A model generated the notes under the pieces. It did not search any database. It was not told the origin of the DNA and worked only from the letters and a program-made list of their open reading frames with translations. The translations under genes and the position numbers were made by a program. Source: an uncultured Flavobacteriaceae bacterium (GTDB lineage Bacteria > Bacteroidota > Bacteroidia > Flavobacteriales > Flavobacteriaceae). From it: a stretch of 43,690 bases of DNA. Positions within the stretch are counted from its first letter, which is position 1, and each line of letters begins with the position of its first letter. Positions 1-8,719 of the stretch are shown in pieces. The DNA lies in assembly GCA_937959395.1 (NCBI GenBank), contig CALGLR010000020.1:1-43690 (forward strand). Direction: 5' to 3'.

Positions 1-74
1 TGTTCATTAGTGTCTTCTTGAGCGAAAGTTAGTGCAGAAATAATTAGAAATAAGAAGGTGATTGTGTTTTTCAT
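1..74 (-). CDS. N-terminus of a secreted protein (cut by window edge)
   Basis: An ATG at 74-72 on the minus strand opens a frame that runs off the left edge after 24 codons. The peptide begins MKNTITFLFLIISALTFAQ and continues EDTNE. This is a signal peptide with a basic start, a hydrophobic core and the A-Q cleavage end common in Bacteroidota exported proteins. Nothing of the mature protein is visible, so no function can be given. It lies downstream of the thi operon on the same strand, with about 120 bases between, so it may have its own promoter. Confidence 0.65.
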   Translation of the reverse strand, partial: MKNTITFLFLIISALTFAQEDTNE

Positions 75-193
75 AAGATTGATGTGTTTTAAAAAATTAA
101 GTGTTTTTAAATACTATCTTATAGACTCATTTAAAGCAAAAGGTTGCTTAAGAAGAGTGTTAATGTAATGTTATAATTTCTATTGTCTAGTTT

Positions 194-1258
194 CTAAGAA
201 TAAATATCCAGTAACCCATTTTTTAAATTAATAAGCGTTGCTCCAAAATTATTATCATAAAGTAAATCAATAGCTGCTTGACTTCTCATGCCCGATTTAC
301 AATATACAACAAGCGGTTTGTCTTGAGGGATTTCATTATAACGCTCTTCGAGTTCATCTAAAGGAATATGAAAACCACCAATGTGGTCTATTTCTCTCTC
401 TAAATCTGTTCTAACATCTAAAAGGTTGTAATGTGTAGATTGCTTTTGAAATTCGTCATAAGTAATATCTTCAGCATTGGCAAATACACCACAAAAACCA
501 TCATAATCTTTATCTAAAGTATTAATTATAATTGTTGCGTTTTTCTGATAAGAAAAAATATGTTGCTGCATAGAAAGCGCATTGTAGGATAGTAATTTTC
601 CTGATAAAGGTATTCCAATCTCACAAATTAGTTTTATAACTTCATTGGCTTGAAAAGCACCAATAATGCCAGGCAATACTCCCAAAACTCCAATGTCTGA
701 ACAATTAGGAACAGCATCTGCTTGTGGCGGATTAGGAAATAAACAACGATAAGTAGGTCCGTTTTTATAATTGAAGACCGAAACTTGACCTTCAAATTTA
801 AAAATGGAACCAAATACAACTGGTTTATTACTAATTACAGCCGCATCATTTACTAAATATCGCGTTGGGAAATTATCACTACCATCAACAATAATATCGT
901 ATTCTGAAAATAATTGCAGTGCATTATCTTTTGAAAGATATTCAATATATGTATTAAAATGAATGTAAGGGTTTAATAACTTTAATCTTGAAGCAGCAAC
1001 ACTTGCTTTGTGTTTTCCAATATCATTATGAGTATATAAAATTTGTCGTTGTAAATTACTTTGATCTACCACATCGTTATCTATAATACCAATAGTCCCC
1101 ACACCAGCAGCGGTAAGATATTGTAAAATAGGACAGCCTAAACCACCAGCTCCAATTACTAAAACTTTTGCTTGTTTTAACTTCTCTTGACCTTCAGTTC
1201 CTATTTCATTTAAAATAAGATGGCGACTGTATTGTGCTTTCTCTTCGTTACTCAACAT
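194..1258 (-). CDS. thiF/moeB: ThiF/MoeB-type adenylyltransferase with C-terminal rhodanese domain
   Basis: E1-like enzyme that adenylates the C-terminal Gly-Gly of a sulfur-carrier protein, here most likely ThiS from the same operon, before sulfur transfer. The first ~250 residues form the ThiF/MoeB/HesA fold, with the nucleotide loop GAGGLGCP and the PNCSDIGVLG segment holding the conserved Cys. The last ~95 residues are a rhodanese domain with active-site loop YCKSGMRS (Cys near residue 320), so sulfur activation and delivery are fused. The frame is open up to 1294, but the first 12 codons of that form (ALKIYKNRLKK) come from AT-rich junction DNA, and homology begins at MLSNEEKAQYSRH, so the ATG at 1258 is preferred. 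It is last in the thi operon. It could also serve MoaD; no moa genes are seen here. Confidence 0.85.
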   Translation of the reverse strand: MLSNEEKAQYSRHLILNEIGTEGQEKLKQAKVLVIGAGGLGCPILQYLTAAGVGTIGIIDNDVVDQSNLQRQILYTHNDIGKHKASVAASRLKLLNPYIHFNTYIEYLSKDNALQLFSEYDIIVDGSDNFPTRYLVNDAAVISNKPVVFGSIFKFEGQVSVFNYKNGPTYRCLFPNPPQADAVPNCSDIGVLGVLPGIIGAFQANEVIKLICEIGIPLSGKLLSYNALSMQQHIFSYQKNATIIINTLDKDYDGFCGVFANAEDITYDEFQKQSTHYNLLDVRTDLEREIDHIGGFHIPLDELEERYNEIPQDKPLVVYCKSGMRSQAAIDLLYDNNFGATLINLKNGLLDIYS

Positions 1259-1306
1259 TTTTTTTAGTCGGTTTTTATAAATTTTAAGAGCCAAGAGCCA
1301 GGATTT

Positions 1307-1352
1307 AAGTAAGATCTTGTTTCTTGATTCTAAAAGTGTAGCGATCTTACTT
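1307..1352. repeat. 10-bp inverted repeat in the thiH-thiF junction
   Basis: Arms AAGTAAGATC (1307-1316) and GATCTTACTT (1343-1352) are perfect reverse complements separated by 26 bases. Transcribed, they could form a hairpin between thiH and the thiF/moeB gene. No U-run follows on either strand, so this is not a standard terminator. Its role is unknown. Confidence 0.5.
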
Positions 1353-1360
1353 CTCTATGT

Positions 1361-2470
1361 TTATTCCCAGTTATTAGACCAATCTTTCCAGACCACTTCG
1401 TAGCCTTGAGATTCAATCATTGTTTTTATTTCTGCAGTAGAACGCTCGTCTGAGATTTCAAATTGTTCTAATGATTCAGGTTCTGCAGTGTAACCTCCTG
1501 GATTTGTTTTCGATTCTGCACTAATAGATGTAATTCCTAAATGAATACAATGATTTCTAAAAATTTCACTTTCTCTGGTAGACATCGATAACTCAACATC
1601 TTCATCTAATAATCGATAAGCACAAATAAGCTGAACCAAATCGGTATCTGTCATTTCTACTTTTGGTTCTAAACCACCTTGATGCGGTCGAAGTCTAGGA
1701 AAAGAAATGGAATATTTTGTTTTCCAATAGGTCTTCTGCAAATATTTTAAATGCAGTGCAGTATAAAAACTATCGACGCGCCAATCTTCTAAACCAAATA
1801 AGGCACCGATACCTATTTTGTGTATTCCTGCTTTACCTAATCGGTCGGGAGTATCTAGTCTATAATCGAAATTGGATTTTTTTCCTTTTGGATGATGTAT
1901 TTTATAAGTTGCTTTATGATACGTTTCTTGATATACTAATACAGCATATAAACCAGAGCTAATTAAAGTTTCGTATTCGTCTTGGTCTAAAGGTTGAATT
2001 TCAATACTAATATTAGAAAAATGAGATCGAATAAGATCAATAGCATGTTTTATATAAGATACGCCTACTGTTTTGTTAGCTTCCCCAGTTACTAATAAAA
2101 TATGATCGTAACCTAAACTTTTAATATGCTCAACTTCTTTTAAGATTTCAGCATCCGTCAATGTTTTTCTTGGAATTTTATTGGTCATACTAAACCCGCA
2201 ATAGGTGCAAATATTCTGGCATTCGTTAGAAAGGTACATGGGGATGTACATTTGAATCGTGTTTCCAAAGCGTTTTTTAGTAATCGCATTACTGCGTTGG
2301 GCCATTTGCTCTATAAAAGGCTTGGCCGCTGGAGAAATTAAGGTCTTAAAATTGTCTAAACTAATTTTTTCCTTTTTAAGAACAGTGGCTACATCTTCCG
2401 TAGAAATAGCATATATCTCTTTCTCAAGTGTATCCCAGTTGTAGTTATTAAAAGTGTTTTTAAAAGACAT
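1361..2470 (-). CDS. thiH: 2-iminoacetate synthase ThiH (radical SAM)
   Basis: Radical SAM enzyme that cleaves tyrosine to dehydroglycine (2-iminoacetate), the glycine-derived unit used by ThiG to build the thiazole ring. The CxxxCxxC cluster motif is seen as C-QNI-C-TY-C at residues 84-91 from the chosen start. The C-terminal region has the long TIM-barrel and the KTNPGGYT stretch typical of ThiH. From the ATG at 2470 the protein is 369 residues, close to the family's usual size. The frame extends upstream to 2533, but those 21 extra residues (lysine/serine-rich, KSQK repeated) are translation of a degenerate AGC/AAAA repeat, so the longer start is rejected. It lies in the thi operon between thiG and thiF/moeB, with 113 bases to thiG. 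Confidence 0.93.
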   Translation of the reverse strand: MSFKNTFNNYNWDTLEKEIYAISTEDVATVLKKEKISLDNFKTLISPAAKPFIEQMAQRSNAITKKRFGNTIQMYIPMYLSNECQNICTYCGFSMTNKIPRKTLTDAEILKEVEHIKSLGYDHILLVTGEANKTVGVSYIKHAIDLIRSHFSNISIEIQPLDQDEYETLISSGLYAVLVYQETYHKATYKIHHPKGKKSNFDYRLDTPDRLGKAGIHKIGIGALFGLEDWRVDSFYTALHLKYLQKTYWKTKYSISFPRLRPHQGGLEPKVEMTDTDLVQLICAYRLLDEDVELSMSTRESEIFRNHCIHLGITSISAESKTNPGGYTAEPESLEQFEISDERSTAEIKTMIESQGYEVVWKDWSNNWE

Positions 2471-2477
2471 TTCTTTT

Positions 2478-2583
2478 TGGCTTTTGGTGCTTTTTAGCTT
2501 TTGGCTTTTAGCGCATTTATTATAAAAGGCCAACGGCCTTTTTCTGTTTTTAAAGCTAAGGGCTAACAGCCAATAGCTAACGG
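2478..2583 (-). repeat. Degenerate AGC-rich short repeats filling the thiG-thiH junction
   Basis: Read on the minus strand, the DNA starting right after the thiG stop codon carries several imperfect copies of TTAGC(C/T)-like words (TTAGCCG, TTAGCTA, TTGGCTG, TTAGCCC, TTAGCTT). After a hairpin it carries copies of GCCAAAAGCTAAAA-like words up to the thiH start. Units are about 7-14 bp and decayed. A short related stretch (GGCTCTTGGCTCTTA) occurs upstream of thiF near 1283-1297. The repeat is translated in the longer forms of ThiH and ThiF, which argues for the internal starts. Confidence 0.6.
2524..2542. terminator. Perfect 8-bp hairpin inside the thi operon (terminator-like)
   Basis: AAAAGGCC (2524-2531) and GGCCTTTT (2535-2542) form a perfect stem with a 3-base loop. 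On the minus (operon) strand it reads AAAAGGCC-GTT-GGCCTTTT followed by ATAA, and an A-run precedes it, giving the form of an intrinsic terminator with a weak U-tract. It sits between thiG and thiH, so it may cause partial termination or protect the upstream mRNA. It could also simply be part of the junction repeat. Confidence 0.5.
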
Positions 2584-3357
2584 CTAATTATTCAGAAAGG
2601 AAGTCAAAGGGCTACTTGCTTCTGCATGATTTTTTATGGGCGCTAATTTGGCTTTATAAGCGATTCTTCCTGCTTCAACAGCTTTCTTAAAGGCAATTCC
2701 CATTTCAATTGGGTTTTGAGAAACGGCGATTGCAGTATTCACTAATACAGCATCTGCTCCTAATTCCATAGAGAATGCAGCATGAGATGGTGCACCAATA
2801 CCAGCATCAACAATAACAGGAACATTACTTTGTTCTATAATAATTTCTAAAAATTCCAATGTTTTAATCCCTTTATTACTTCCTATTGGAGCGCCTAAAG
2901 GCATGACACATTGTACACCAACATCTTCTAAACGTTTACATAACACAGGATCTGCATGAATATATGGCATTACAACAAAACCTAGTTTTACCAATTCTTC
3001 AGCTGCTTTTAAGGTTTCAATAGGATCTGGTAATAAATATTTAGGATCAGGATGAATCTCTAGCTTTATCCAGTTTGTTTTTAAAGCTTCTCTTGCTAAT
3101 TGCGAAGCAAAAACCGCTTCTTTCGCTGTTCTTACGCCAGATGTATTTGGTAATAAATTAATATGATCTTCATTTAAATGCACCAATAAATCATCAGATT
3201 CATTTTCAATATCTACTCGTTTCAAAGCAACGGTTACCAATTCACTTTTTGACGCCAAAATAGCGTCTTTCATTTTTTTACTGCTGCTAAATTTACCTGT
3301 ACCAGTAAATAGTCTTGAGTTGAAGGTTTTGTCTGCTATTTTAAGTGTATCTCTCAT
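2584..3357 (-). CDS. thiG: Thiazole synthase ThiG
   Basis: TIM-barrel enzyme that condenses deoxyxylulose phosphate, 2-iminoacetate (from ThiH) and ThiS-thiocarboxylate sulfur into the thiazole phosphate. Visible family marks are [12 protein letters not shown] near the N-terminus, the lysine region [18 protein letters not shown] (the Schiff-base Lys of the family lies in the KLE segment), MPLGAPIGS, and the phosphate-binding VIVDAGIG plus [11 protein letters not shown]. The ATG at 3357 gives 257 residues and leaves 2 bases after the thiE stop. An in-frame ATG at 3381 would add 8 residues and overlap thiE. Both are possible, but the shorter form matches the family's start. It is likely translationally coupled to thiE. 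Confidence 0.94.
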   Translation of the reverse strand: MRDTLKIADKTFNSRLFTGTGKFSSSKKMKDAILASKSELVTVALKRVDIENESDDLLVHLNEDHINLLPNTSGVRTAKEAVFASQLAREALKTNWIKLEIHPDPKYLLPDPIETLKAAEELVKLGFVVMPYIHADPVLCKRLEDVGVQCVMPLGAPIGSNKGIKTLEFLEIIIEQSNVPVIVDAGIGAPSHAAFSMELGADAVLVNTAIAVSQNPIEMGIAFKKAVEAGRIAYKAKLAPIKNHAEASSPLTSFLNN

Positions 3358-3359
3358 GA

Positions 3360-4010
3360 TTATAGGTCTTTTGGATTCCATAGTTTTTCTTGGGTTGAAG
3401 GACCATTTAGATGCTTATTAAATACGCTAACGTTATTAAAGTTATTCGTAATGGCTCCAGAAATAGCAACGCCGTGAACACCGGTATTCATTATTTCTAG
3501 AACATCATTGGTTGTAATTCCTCCAATAGCTAGTATTGGTATTTCTGTATTTAAGTTTTTAATAATAGATTGGTAACCTTCCAACCCTAATAACGGACTT
3601 AAATTAGATTTCGTTTCTGTAAACTTAAAAGGACCGAGGCCAATATAATCAACACCTTTCTTTATTAAATCTAGGCAATCGTCAAGTGTGTTTGCGGTAC
3701 CTCCAACCCAGTAAAACTTTCCTAGAAAGTCTTTAGCTTGAGTAGGAGAACCATCCTTTTTTCCTAAATGAACGCCATCGGCTTTTACCGTTTTAGCAAT
3801 TTTATAGTGGTCGTTTATAATTAAACGCGTTTGAAAATGATTTGTGATTTCTCTGGCTTTATGTGCGGTAGCTAAAAGTGTTTTTGGATCTAGTTTTTTA
3901 AGACGTAATTGCACCAATTCTGCACCTGAAGAACATGCTTTTTGGATGTTATTCAAATGTATTTCTGGTGAATCTCCTTGTGATATATAATGTAGTCTAG
4001 GTACTTGCAT
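3360..4010 (-). CDS. thiE: Thiamine phosphate synthase ThiE
   Basis: Joins HMP pyrophosphate and thiazole phosphate to give thiamine monophosphate. The 216-residue protein has the ThiE signature series: ELVQLRLKK near residue 35, [35 protein letters not shown] and PILAIGGI. These supply the pyrophosphate and Mg-binding elements, so this is the likely catalytic copy of the two ThiE-fold proteins in the operon. The usual G-x-S segment after the DG-loop reads WVGGTANT. The start overlaps the end of thiD by 14 bases, and thiG follows after 2 bases, so the three genes form the tight core of the operon. Confidence 0.93.
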   Translation of the reverse strand: MQVPRLHYISQGDSPEIHLNNIQKACSSGAELVQLRLKKLDPKTLLATAHKAREITNHFQTRLIINDHYKIAKTVKADGVHLGKKDGSPTQAKDFLGKFYWVGGTANTLDDCLDLIKKGVDYIGLGPFKFTETKSNLSPLLGLEGYQSIIKNLNTEIPILAIGGITTNDVLEIMNTGVHGVAISGAITNNFNNVSVFNKHLNGPSTQEKLWNPKDL

Positions 4011-4767
4011 GGTTTTGTGTTTGGTGTGTTCCTAAAAGTGTTTTGTTTGTGCTTAAAAAATGTTCGATATAACGTTTGCTTAACCTGCAAGCATCTTCAA
4101 GAGGAAGTTCTAATGCAATATTACTAGCGATACTAGATGATAAAACGCACCCACTACCGTGTTTTGGGAAAACGGTTAAGTTTTCGGGTTCGATATTTAC
4201 TTGAACAATTTTATTATAATAGAGTACATCTAGTCCTTTTTTATCTGTTCGATGCCCTCCTTTTAAGTATAAATTTGTTTTACTACTTATAAATTCAATA
4301 GTTTCTATAATGGATTTAGAAGGATATAATTTTTCTATTTCTATGTAATTTGGCGTGATGAGATAACAGTTTTCTAAAGCTTTTTCAAATAAAGAATCCG
4401 TATTAGAATCGTGAAAATTAAAACCGCTACTCGTAGTTAATACGGGATCAAGGATGATTTTAATATCGGTGTTTTTTTCTTTTAAAAACTGAGTGAGTTT
4501 GTAAAGTACTTCCCAATTTTCAATAATTCCGATTTTTACAACAGGAATAGTGAAACGATCAAATAAGATATTAATTTGATCTAAAATAAGTTCTAAATCG
4601 ATCCATTTACAGGACTTAAAAGTGGTGTCATTTTGAACCGTAATTGCTGTACAAACCGATAAACCATACAAACCATGTGCTTCAAACGTTTTAATGTCTG
4701 AAGTGAGGCCGGCTCCACTAGATGGATCATGTCCTGCTATAGTTAATATGTAGTTTTTATCTGTCAT
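3997..4767 (-). CDS. thiD: Hydroxymethylpyrimidine (phosphate) kinase ThiD
   Basis: Ribokinase-fold kinase that phosphorylates HMP and HMP phosphate to the pyrophosphate used by ThiE. The N-terminus ILTIAGHDPSSGAGLTSDIK is the family's substrate-binding signature. Further marks are GLSVCTAITVQN, ILDPVLTTSSG, and the anion-hole/catalytic segment HGSGCVLSSSIASNIA near the C-terminus. At 256 residues it is of usual length. It overlaps thiE by 14 bases downstream. Upstream it is separated from the thiE/tenI-like gene by a 109-bp palindromic element. Confidence 0.93.
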   Translation of the reverse strand: MTDKNYILTIAGHDPSSGAGLTSDIKTFEAHGLYGLSVCTAITVQNDTTFKSCKWIDLELILDQINILFDRFTIPVVKIGIIENWEVLYKLTQFLKEKNTDIKIILDPVLTTSSGFNFHDSNTDSLFEKALENCYLITPNYIEIEKLYPSKSIIETIEFISSKTNLYLKGGHRTDKKGLDVLYYNKIVQVNIEPENLTVFPKHGSGCVLSSSIASNIALELPLEDACRLSKRYIEHFLSTNKTLLGTHQTQNHAST

Positions 4768-4778
4768 TTTATTTGTTT

Positions 4779-4887
4779 GTCACTTCGAGTGAATTTTACG
4801 ATTCAAATGAGTGAAATTTGTATCGAGAAGTTTTTTGTTAAAGCTTCTCGATACTATTTTTCGTTCCTCAAAATCACTCGAAGTGAC
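4779..4887. repeat. 109-bp nested palindromic element (MITE/REP-like)
   Basis: Perfect 14-bp terminal inverted repeats GTCACTTCGAGTGA (4779-4792) and TCACTCGAAGTGAC (4874-4887) enclose a second perfect 11-bp inverted pair GTATCGAGAAG (4820-4830) and CTTCTCGATAC (4844-4854). The whole unit would fold as two stacked hairpins in DNA or RNA. It fills the gap between the thiE/tenI-like gene and thiD. The form is that of a miniature non-coding repeat. From memory, CACTTCGAGTG-type palindromes occur dispersed in flavobacterial genomes; this window holds only one copy. Confidence 0.8.
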
Positions 4888-4900
4888 GTTATACCGTATT

Positions 4901-5503
4901 CTATTTTAATATTTTCTTTTCAAAATGGTTTTTCATTTTTTTAAATACTTCAACAGGTGAATCGCTATTCCAAATGCCTCCTAAAACACCAACACCTTTA
5001 AATCCTAATTTATCGAATTCGTTTAAGTTGTCTATAGAAACTCCTCCCATTCCAATTATTCTTTTATCAATGCTATTCACATCGAAACCACGACCATTAT
5101 AACCTTGTTTAGATATGGATGAAAATACTGGGCTTAGTAAATGATAATCGAATTCGAAATAACAGGTTTCTAATTCTTCAGGTTCATGAAAAGAAGAACT
5201 AATTGTTTTGCCGTACATTTTTAAATTTTTAAAATACTGTCCAGGATTATCAATATGATCTCTTCTTTTTTGTTCTTGAAAATGAATGCCTTTTAAATTG
5301 AATTCATTGACTAATTCATGAAAATAATGCACAACAATTCTATTATGGTATTTTGAATCGATTAAATTTAAGTAATCACAATGTGACTTGTAATCTTTAT
5401 TTGGCTTTCTGAAATGATAGCACTCCAAACCTTCTTGAAATAACGTGTTTAGTATTTCAACTTCGTTGGGGACATCATTTTCTGGCGCTATAACTATTAT
5501 CAT
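4901..5503 (-). CDS. ThiE/TenI-like protein, degenerate thiamine phosphate synthase family
   Basis: A second ThiE-fold protein of about 200 residues. It keeps the barrel landmarks in order (LECYHFRKP, LKGIHFQEQKR, MYGKTISSSFHEPEEL, YHLLSPVFSSISKQGY, IIGMGGV, GVGVLGGI). It lacks the ND pair that binds Mg-pyrophosphate in ThiE (here VVHYFHEL) and the TETK loop. This pattern fits TenI-like thiazole tautomerases or a diverged ThiE better than a standard synthase. The open frame runs 4 codons further to a TTG at 5515, but that part is heptamer-repeat DNA. The ATG at 5503 gives MIIVIAPEN and is preferred; a tandem repeat abuts it directly. It is an operon member between the four-helix-bundle gene and thiD. 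Confidence 0.75.
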   Translation of the reverse strand: MIIVIAPENDVPNEVEILNTLFQEGLECYHFRKPNKDYKSHCDYLNLIDSKYHNRIVVHYFHELVNEFNLKGIHFQEQKRRDHIDNPGQYFKNLKMYGKTISSSFHEPEELETCYFEFDYHLLSPVFSSISKQGYNGRGFDVNSIDKRIIGMGGVSIDNLNEFDKLGFKGVGVLGGIWNSDSPVEVFKKMKNHFEKKILK

Positions 5504-5504
5504 T

Positions 5505-5546
5505 ACAATTAACAATTAACAATTAACAATTAACAATGTGCAATTA
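5505..5546. repeat. Heptamer array (AATTAAC)n, left copy of a 33-bp direct repeat
   Basis: About four to five tandem copies of AATTAAC end in a variant ACAATGTGCAATTA. Bases 5514-5546 are identical to 5943-5975 (33 of 33), an exact direct repeat 429 bases apart that brackets the four-helix-bundle gene. The array begins 2 bases from the start codon of the thiE/tenI-like gene. Confidence 0.85.
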
Positions 5547-5564
5547 TCAATGAATAATAAACAT

Positions 5565-5933
5565 TTAGTTTCTTTCATACTGTAGGTTTTTTCTGGATGA
5601 ATTAATAATTGAGTATAATATTCTTAAGATTTCTTCAACAGCATCGAAATAAATTTTAAATTCTTTTTCTTCGATATATTCTGAATCTTTTAATAATCGT
5701 AACCAATATTTGGTCTCTCTCGCTTCTTTGTATGCAATAGTTAGTTTGTGAATAAAATCTTTTTTAGAAATACCACCAATAGCTTCTTCGGTATTAGCAC
5801 CAATGGAAGTGCCAGAGCGTAAAACCTGCTTTGACAATACATATTCCTTTTTTTCAAAAATAAGTTTTTGAGATAATTTTACCATCTGCAAAGCAAAGGC
5901 GTAAGTTTTATCAAGTATAATATTATTGCTCAT
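5565..5933 (-). CDS. Four-helix-bundle protein (S23 / 23S rRNA intervening-sequence family)
   Basis: A 122-residue all-helical protein of the four-helix-bundle family first noticed in 23S rRNA intervening sequences and related to the accessory Avd protein of diversity-generating retroelements. The family's core is clear: LVLSKQVLRS-like segment (YVLSKQVLRSGTSIGAN), the EEA-G-S-KDFIHKL turn, ARETKYWLRLL, and a last helix with EEILRILYSI. Its molecular function is unknown. The frame can be opened at a TTG (5951), but the ATG at 5933 (MSNNIILDKTYAFA) is the family start. It has no known role in thiamine synthesis, yet sits between thiC and the thiE/tenI-like gene in the same orientation. It is flanked by 33-bp direct repeats, which suggests it arrived as a small insertion. 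Confidence 0.85.
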   Translation of the reverse strand: MSNNIILDKTYAFALQMVKLSQKLIFEKKEYVLSKQVLRSGTSIGANTEEAIGGISKKDFIHKLTIAYKEARETKYWLRLLKDSEYIEEKEFKIYFDAVEEILRILYSIINSSRKNLQYERN

Positions 5934-5942
5934 TTTATTTTT

Positions 5943-5985
5943 AATTAACAATTAACAATTAACAATGTGCAATTAACAATTACTC
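5943..5985. repeat. Heptamer array (AATTAAC)n, right copy of the 33-bp direct repeat
   Basis: Tandem AATTAAC units followed by the ACAATGTGCAATTA variant and one further AACAATTA. Bases 5943-5975 match 5514-5546 exactly. The array lies about 10 bases upstream of the four-helix-bundle start codon, mirroring how the left copy sits upstream of the thiE/tenI-like start. Confidence 0.85.
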
Positions 5986-6090
5986 TTCCTACTGATATCT
6001 TTTTCATTCTGTAAATTGTTTATGTATTATATTAGGTTAAATTCTATTTTGTATTCTTTGATTACGACTCAAAAATTCACATACATTTTG

Positions 6091-6139
6091 CTAATTGCTA
6101 ATTGCTAATTGCTAATTGCTAATTGCACATTGCTAATTG
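6091..6139. repeat. Heptamer array (CTAATTG)n directly after thiC, inverted relative to the other two
   Basis: Five consecutive CTAATTG units, then CACATTG and a last CTAATTG. Reverse-complemented, it reads CAATTAG units with an internal CAATGTGCAATTAG, the same variant word as in the arrays at 5505 and 5943 but with G for A in each heptamer. It ends 2 bases from the thiC stop codon. The three arrays therefore look related, two direct and one inverted. Between this array and the one ending at 5985 lie about 105 AT-rich bases in which no gene is seen. Confidence 0.8.
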
Positions 6140-6141
6140 AT

Positions 6142-8058
<1,917 letters not shown>

Positions 8059-8188
8059 TTATTCGATCTCTCGATTCTTGGATTAATTCGATTTTTGGTT
8101 TTTTTTCCTCGATCTCTTTATTCCAAATTATTTTTTTATTTCTATACTGAATTGATTTAAACCCAGATTATTCATTCTTACTTAAATT

Positions 8189-8300
8189 CCAACGATCCAA
8201 CGATCCAACGATCCAACGATCCAACGATCCAACGATCCAACGATCCAACGATCCAACGATCCAACGATCCAACGATCCAACGATCCAACGATCCAACGAT
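8189..8300. repeat. Perfect 14-copy octamer tandem repeat after thiS
   Basis: CCAACGAT is repeated 14 times without a mismatch over 112 bases (on the operon strand, ATCGTTGG). It starts 3 bases past the thiS stop codon and leaves about 190 bases to thiC. The 8002-8188 stretch between it and thiC is AT-rich with scattered TCGAT/CGATC words and no open frame that looks real. Perfect identity of the copies points to recent expansion and probable copy-number variation. Confidence 0.95.
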
Positions 8301-8303
8301 CTA

Positions 8304-8507
8304 TCATCCCCCTTGCGTGGCTTGTATTATTAATAATTGGTCATTAGATTTTAATTTAACGGTTTCCCAAGTGTCCTGTGGAATAATTTGATTATTAATA
8401 GCCACAGCAATACCGTTTACAGGAGATTTAATTTCATGTAATAACTGTAAAACATTGAAATGATCTTCAACATCTATAGCGCGTTCGTTAAGCGTAATTG
8501 TAATCAT
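8304..8507 (-). CDS. thiS: Sulfur carrier protein ThiS
   Basis: Ubiquitin-like 67-residue carrier that brings sulfur as a C-terminal thiocarboxylate to ThiG. It ends in the required Gly-Gly (IQATQGG) and has the beta-grasp pattern, with GIAVAINNQIIPQDTW in the middle. It is the first gene of the operon, 118 bases downstream of the TPP riboswitch. It would be adenylated by the ThiF/MoeB-rhodanese protein encoded last in the operon. Confidence 0.94.
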   Translation of the reverse strand: MITITLNERAIDVEDHFNVLQLLHEIKSPVNGIAVAINNQIIPQDTWETVKLKSNDQLLIIQATQGG

Positions 8508-8624
8508 TTAAATTAAATAGTCTAAAATAGGAGTAGAAAATACTTTGAAAATTAGGGAACATTTCAGAAAAAGAAATGCATCTAATAAAAAGGTAGTAAA
8601 TGCATAAAAACGCATTTTTTAACT

Positions 8625-8710
8625 TTTCCCTTCGTTGGTACTAACCACATCAGGTTCAAAGAGTTTTTCTCAGTTCCAGAATATTTATAGTTCATGGAAC
8701 ACCCCTAAAG
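8625..8710 (-). promoter_or_regulatory. TPP riboswitch (THI element)
   Basis: On the minus strand the leader reads AGGGGTGTTC, then CTGAGAAAAACTC, then TTTGAACCTGATGTGG, then TTAGTACCAACGAAGGGAA. These are the conserved CTGAGA bulge, the GAACCTGAT core and the closing (G)GGAA of the thiamine pyrophosphate aptamer, with 5' AGGGGTG pairing to the 3' end. It lies between the promoter and thiS. Downstream, AAATGC/GCATTT (8617-8598) could form a small hairpin, but no clear terminator with a U-tract is seen, so translational control is possible. Confidence 0.96.
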
Positions 8711-8719
8711 TTTATATTG

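Noticed and set aside
5565-5933. Diversity-generating retroelement accessory gene (Avd)
   Set aside because: The protein belongs to the related four-helix-bundle family, but no reverse transcriptase, template repeat or variable repeat is present in the window.
5986-6090. Very short frame beginning MKKISVGR on the minus strand after thiC
   Set aside because: It runs into the heptamer array and stops after about 20 codons. It has no support as a gene.
8189-8300. Possible CRISPR array
   Set aside because: The units are 8-bp contiguous repeats with no spacers and no cas genes nearby. It is a simple tandem repeat.
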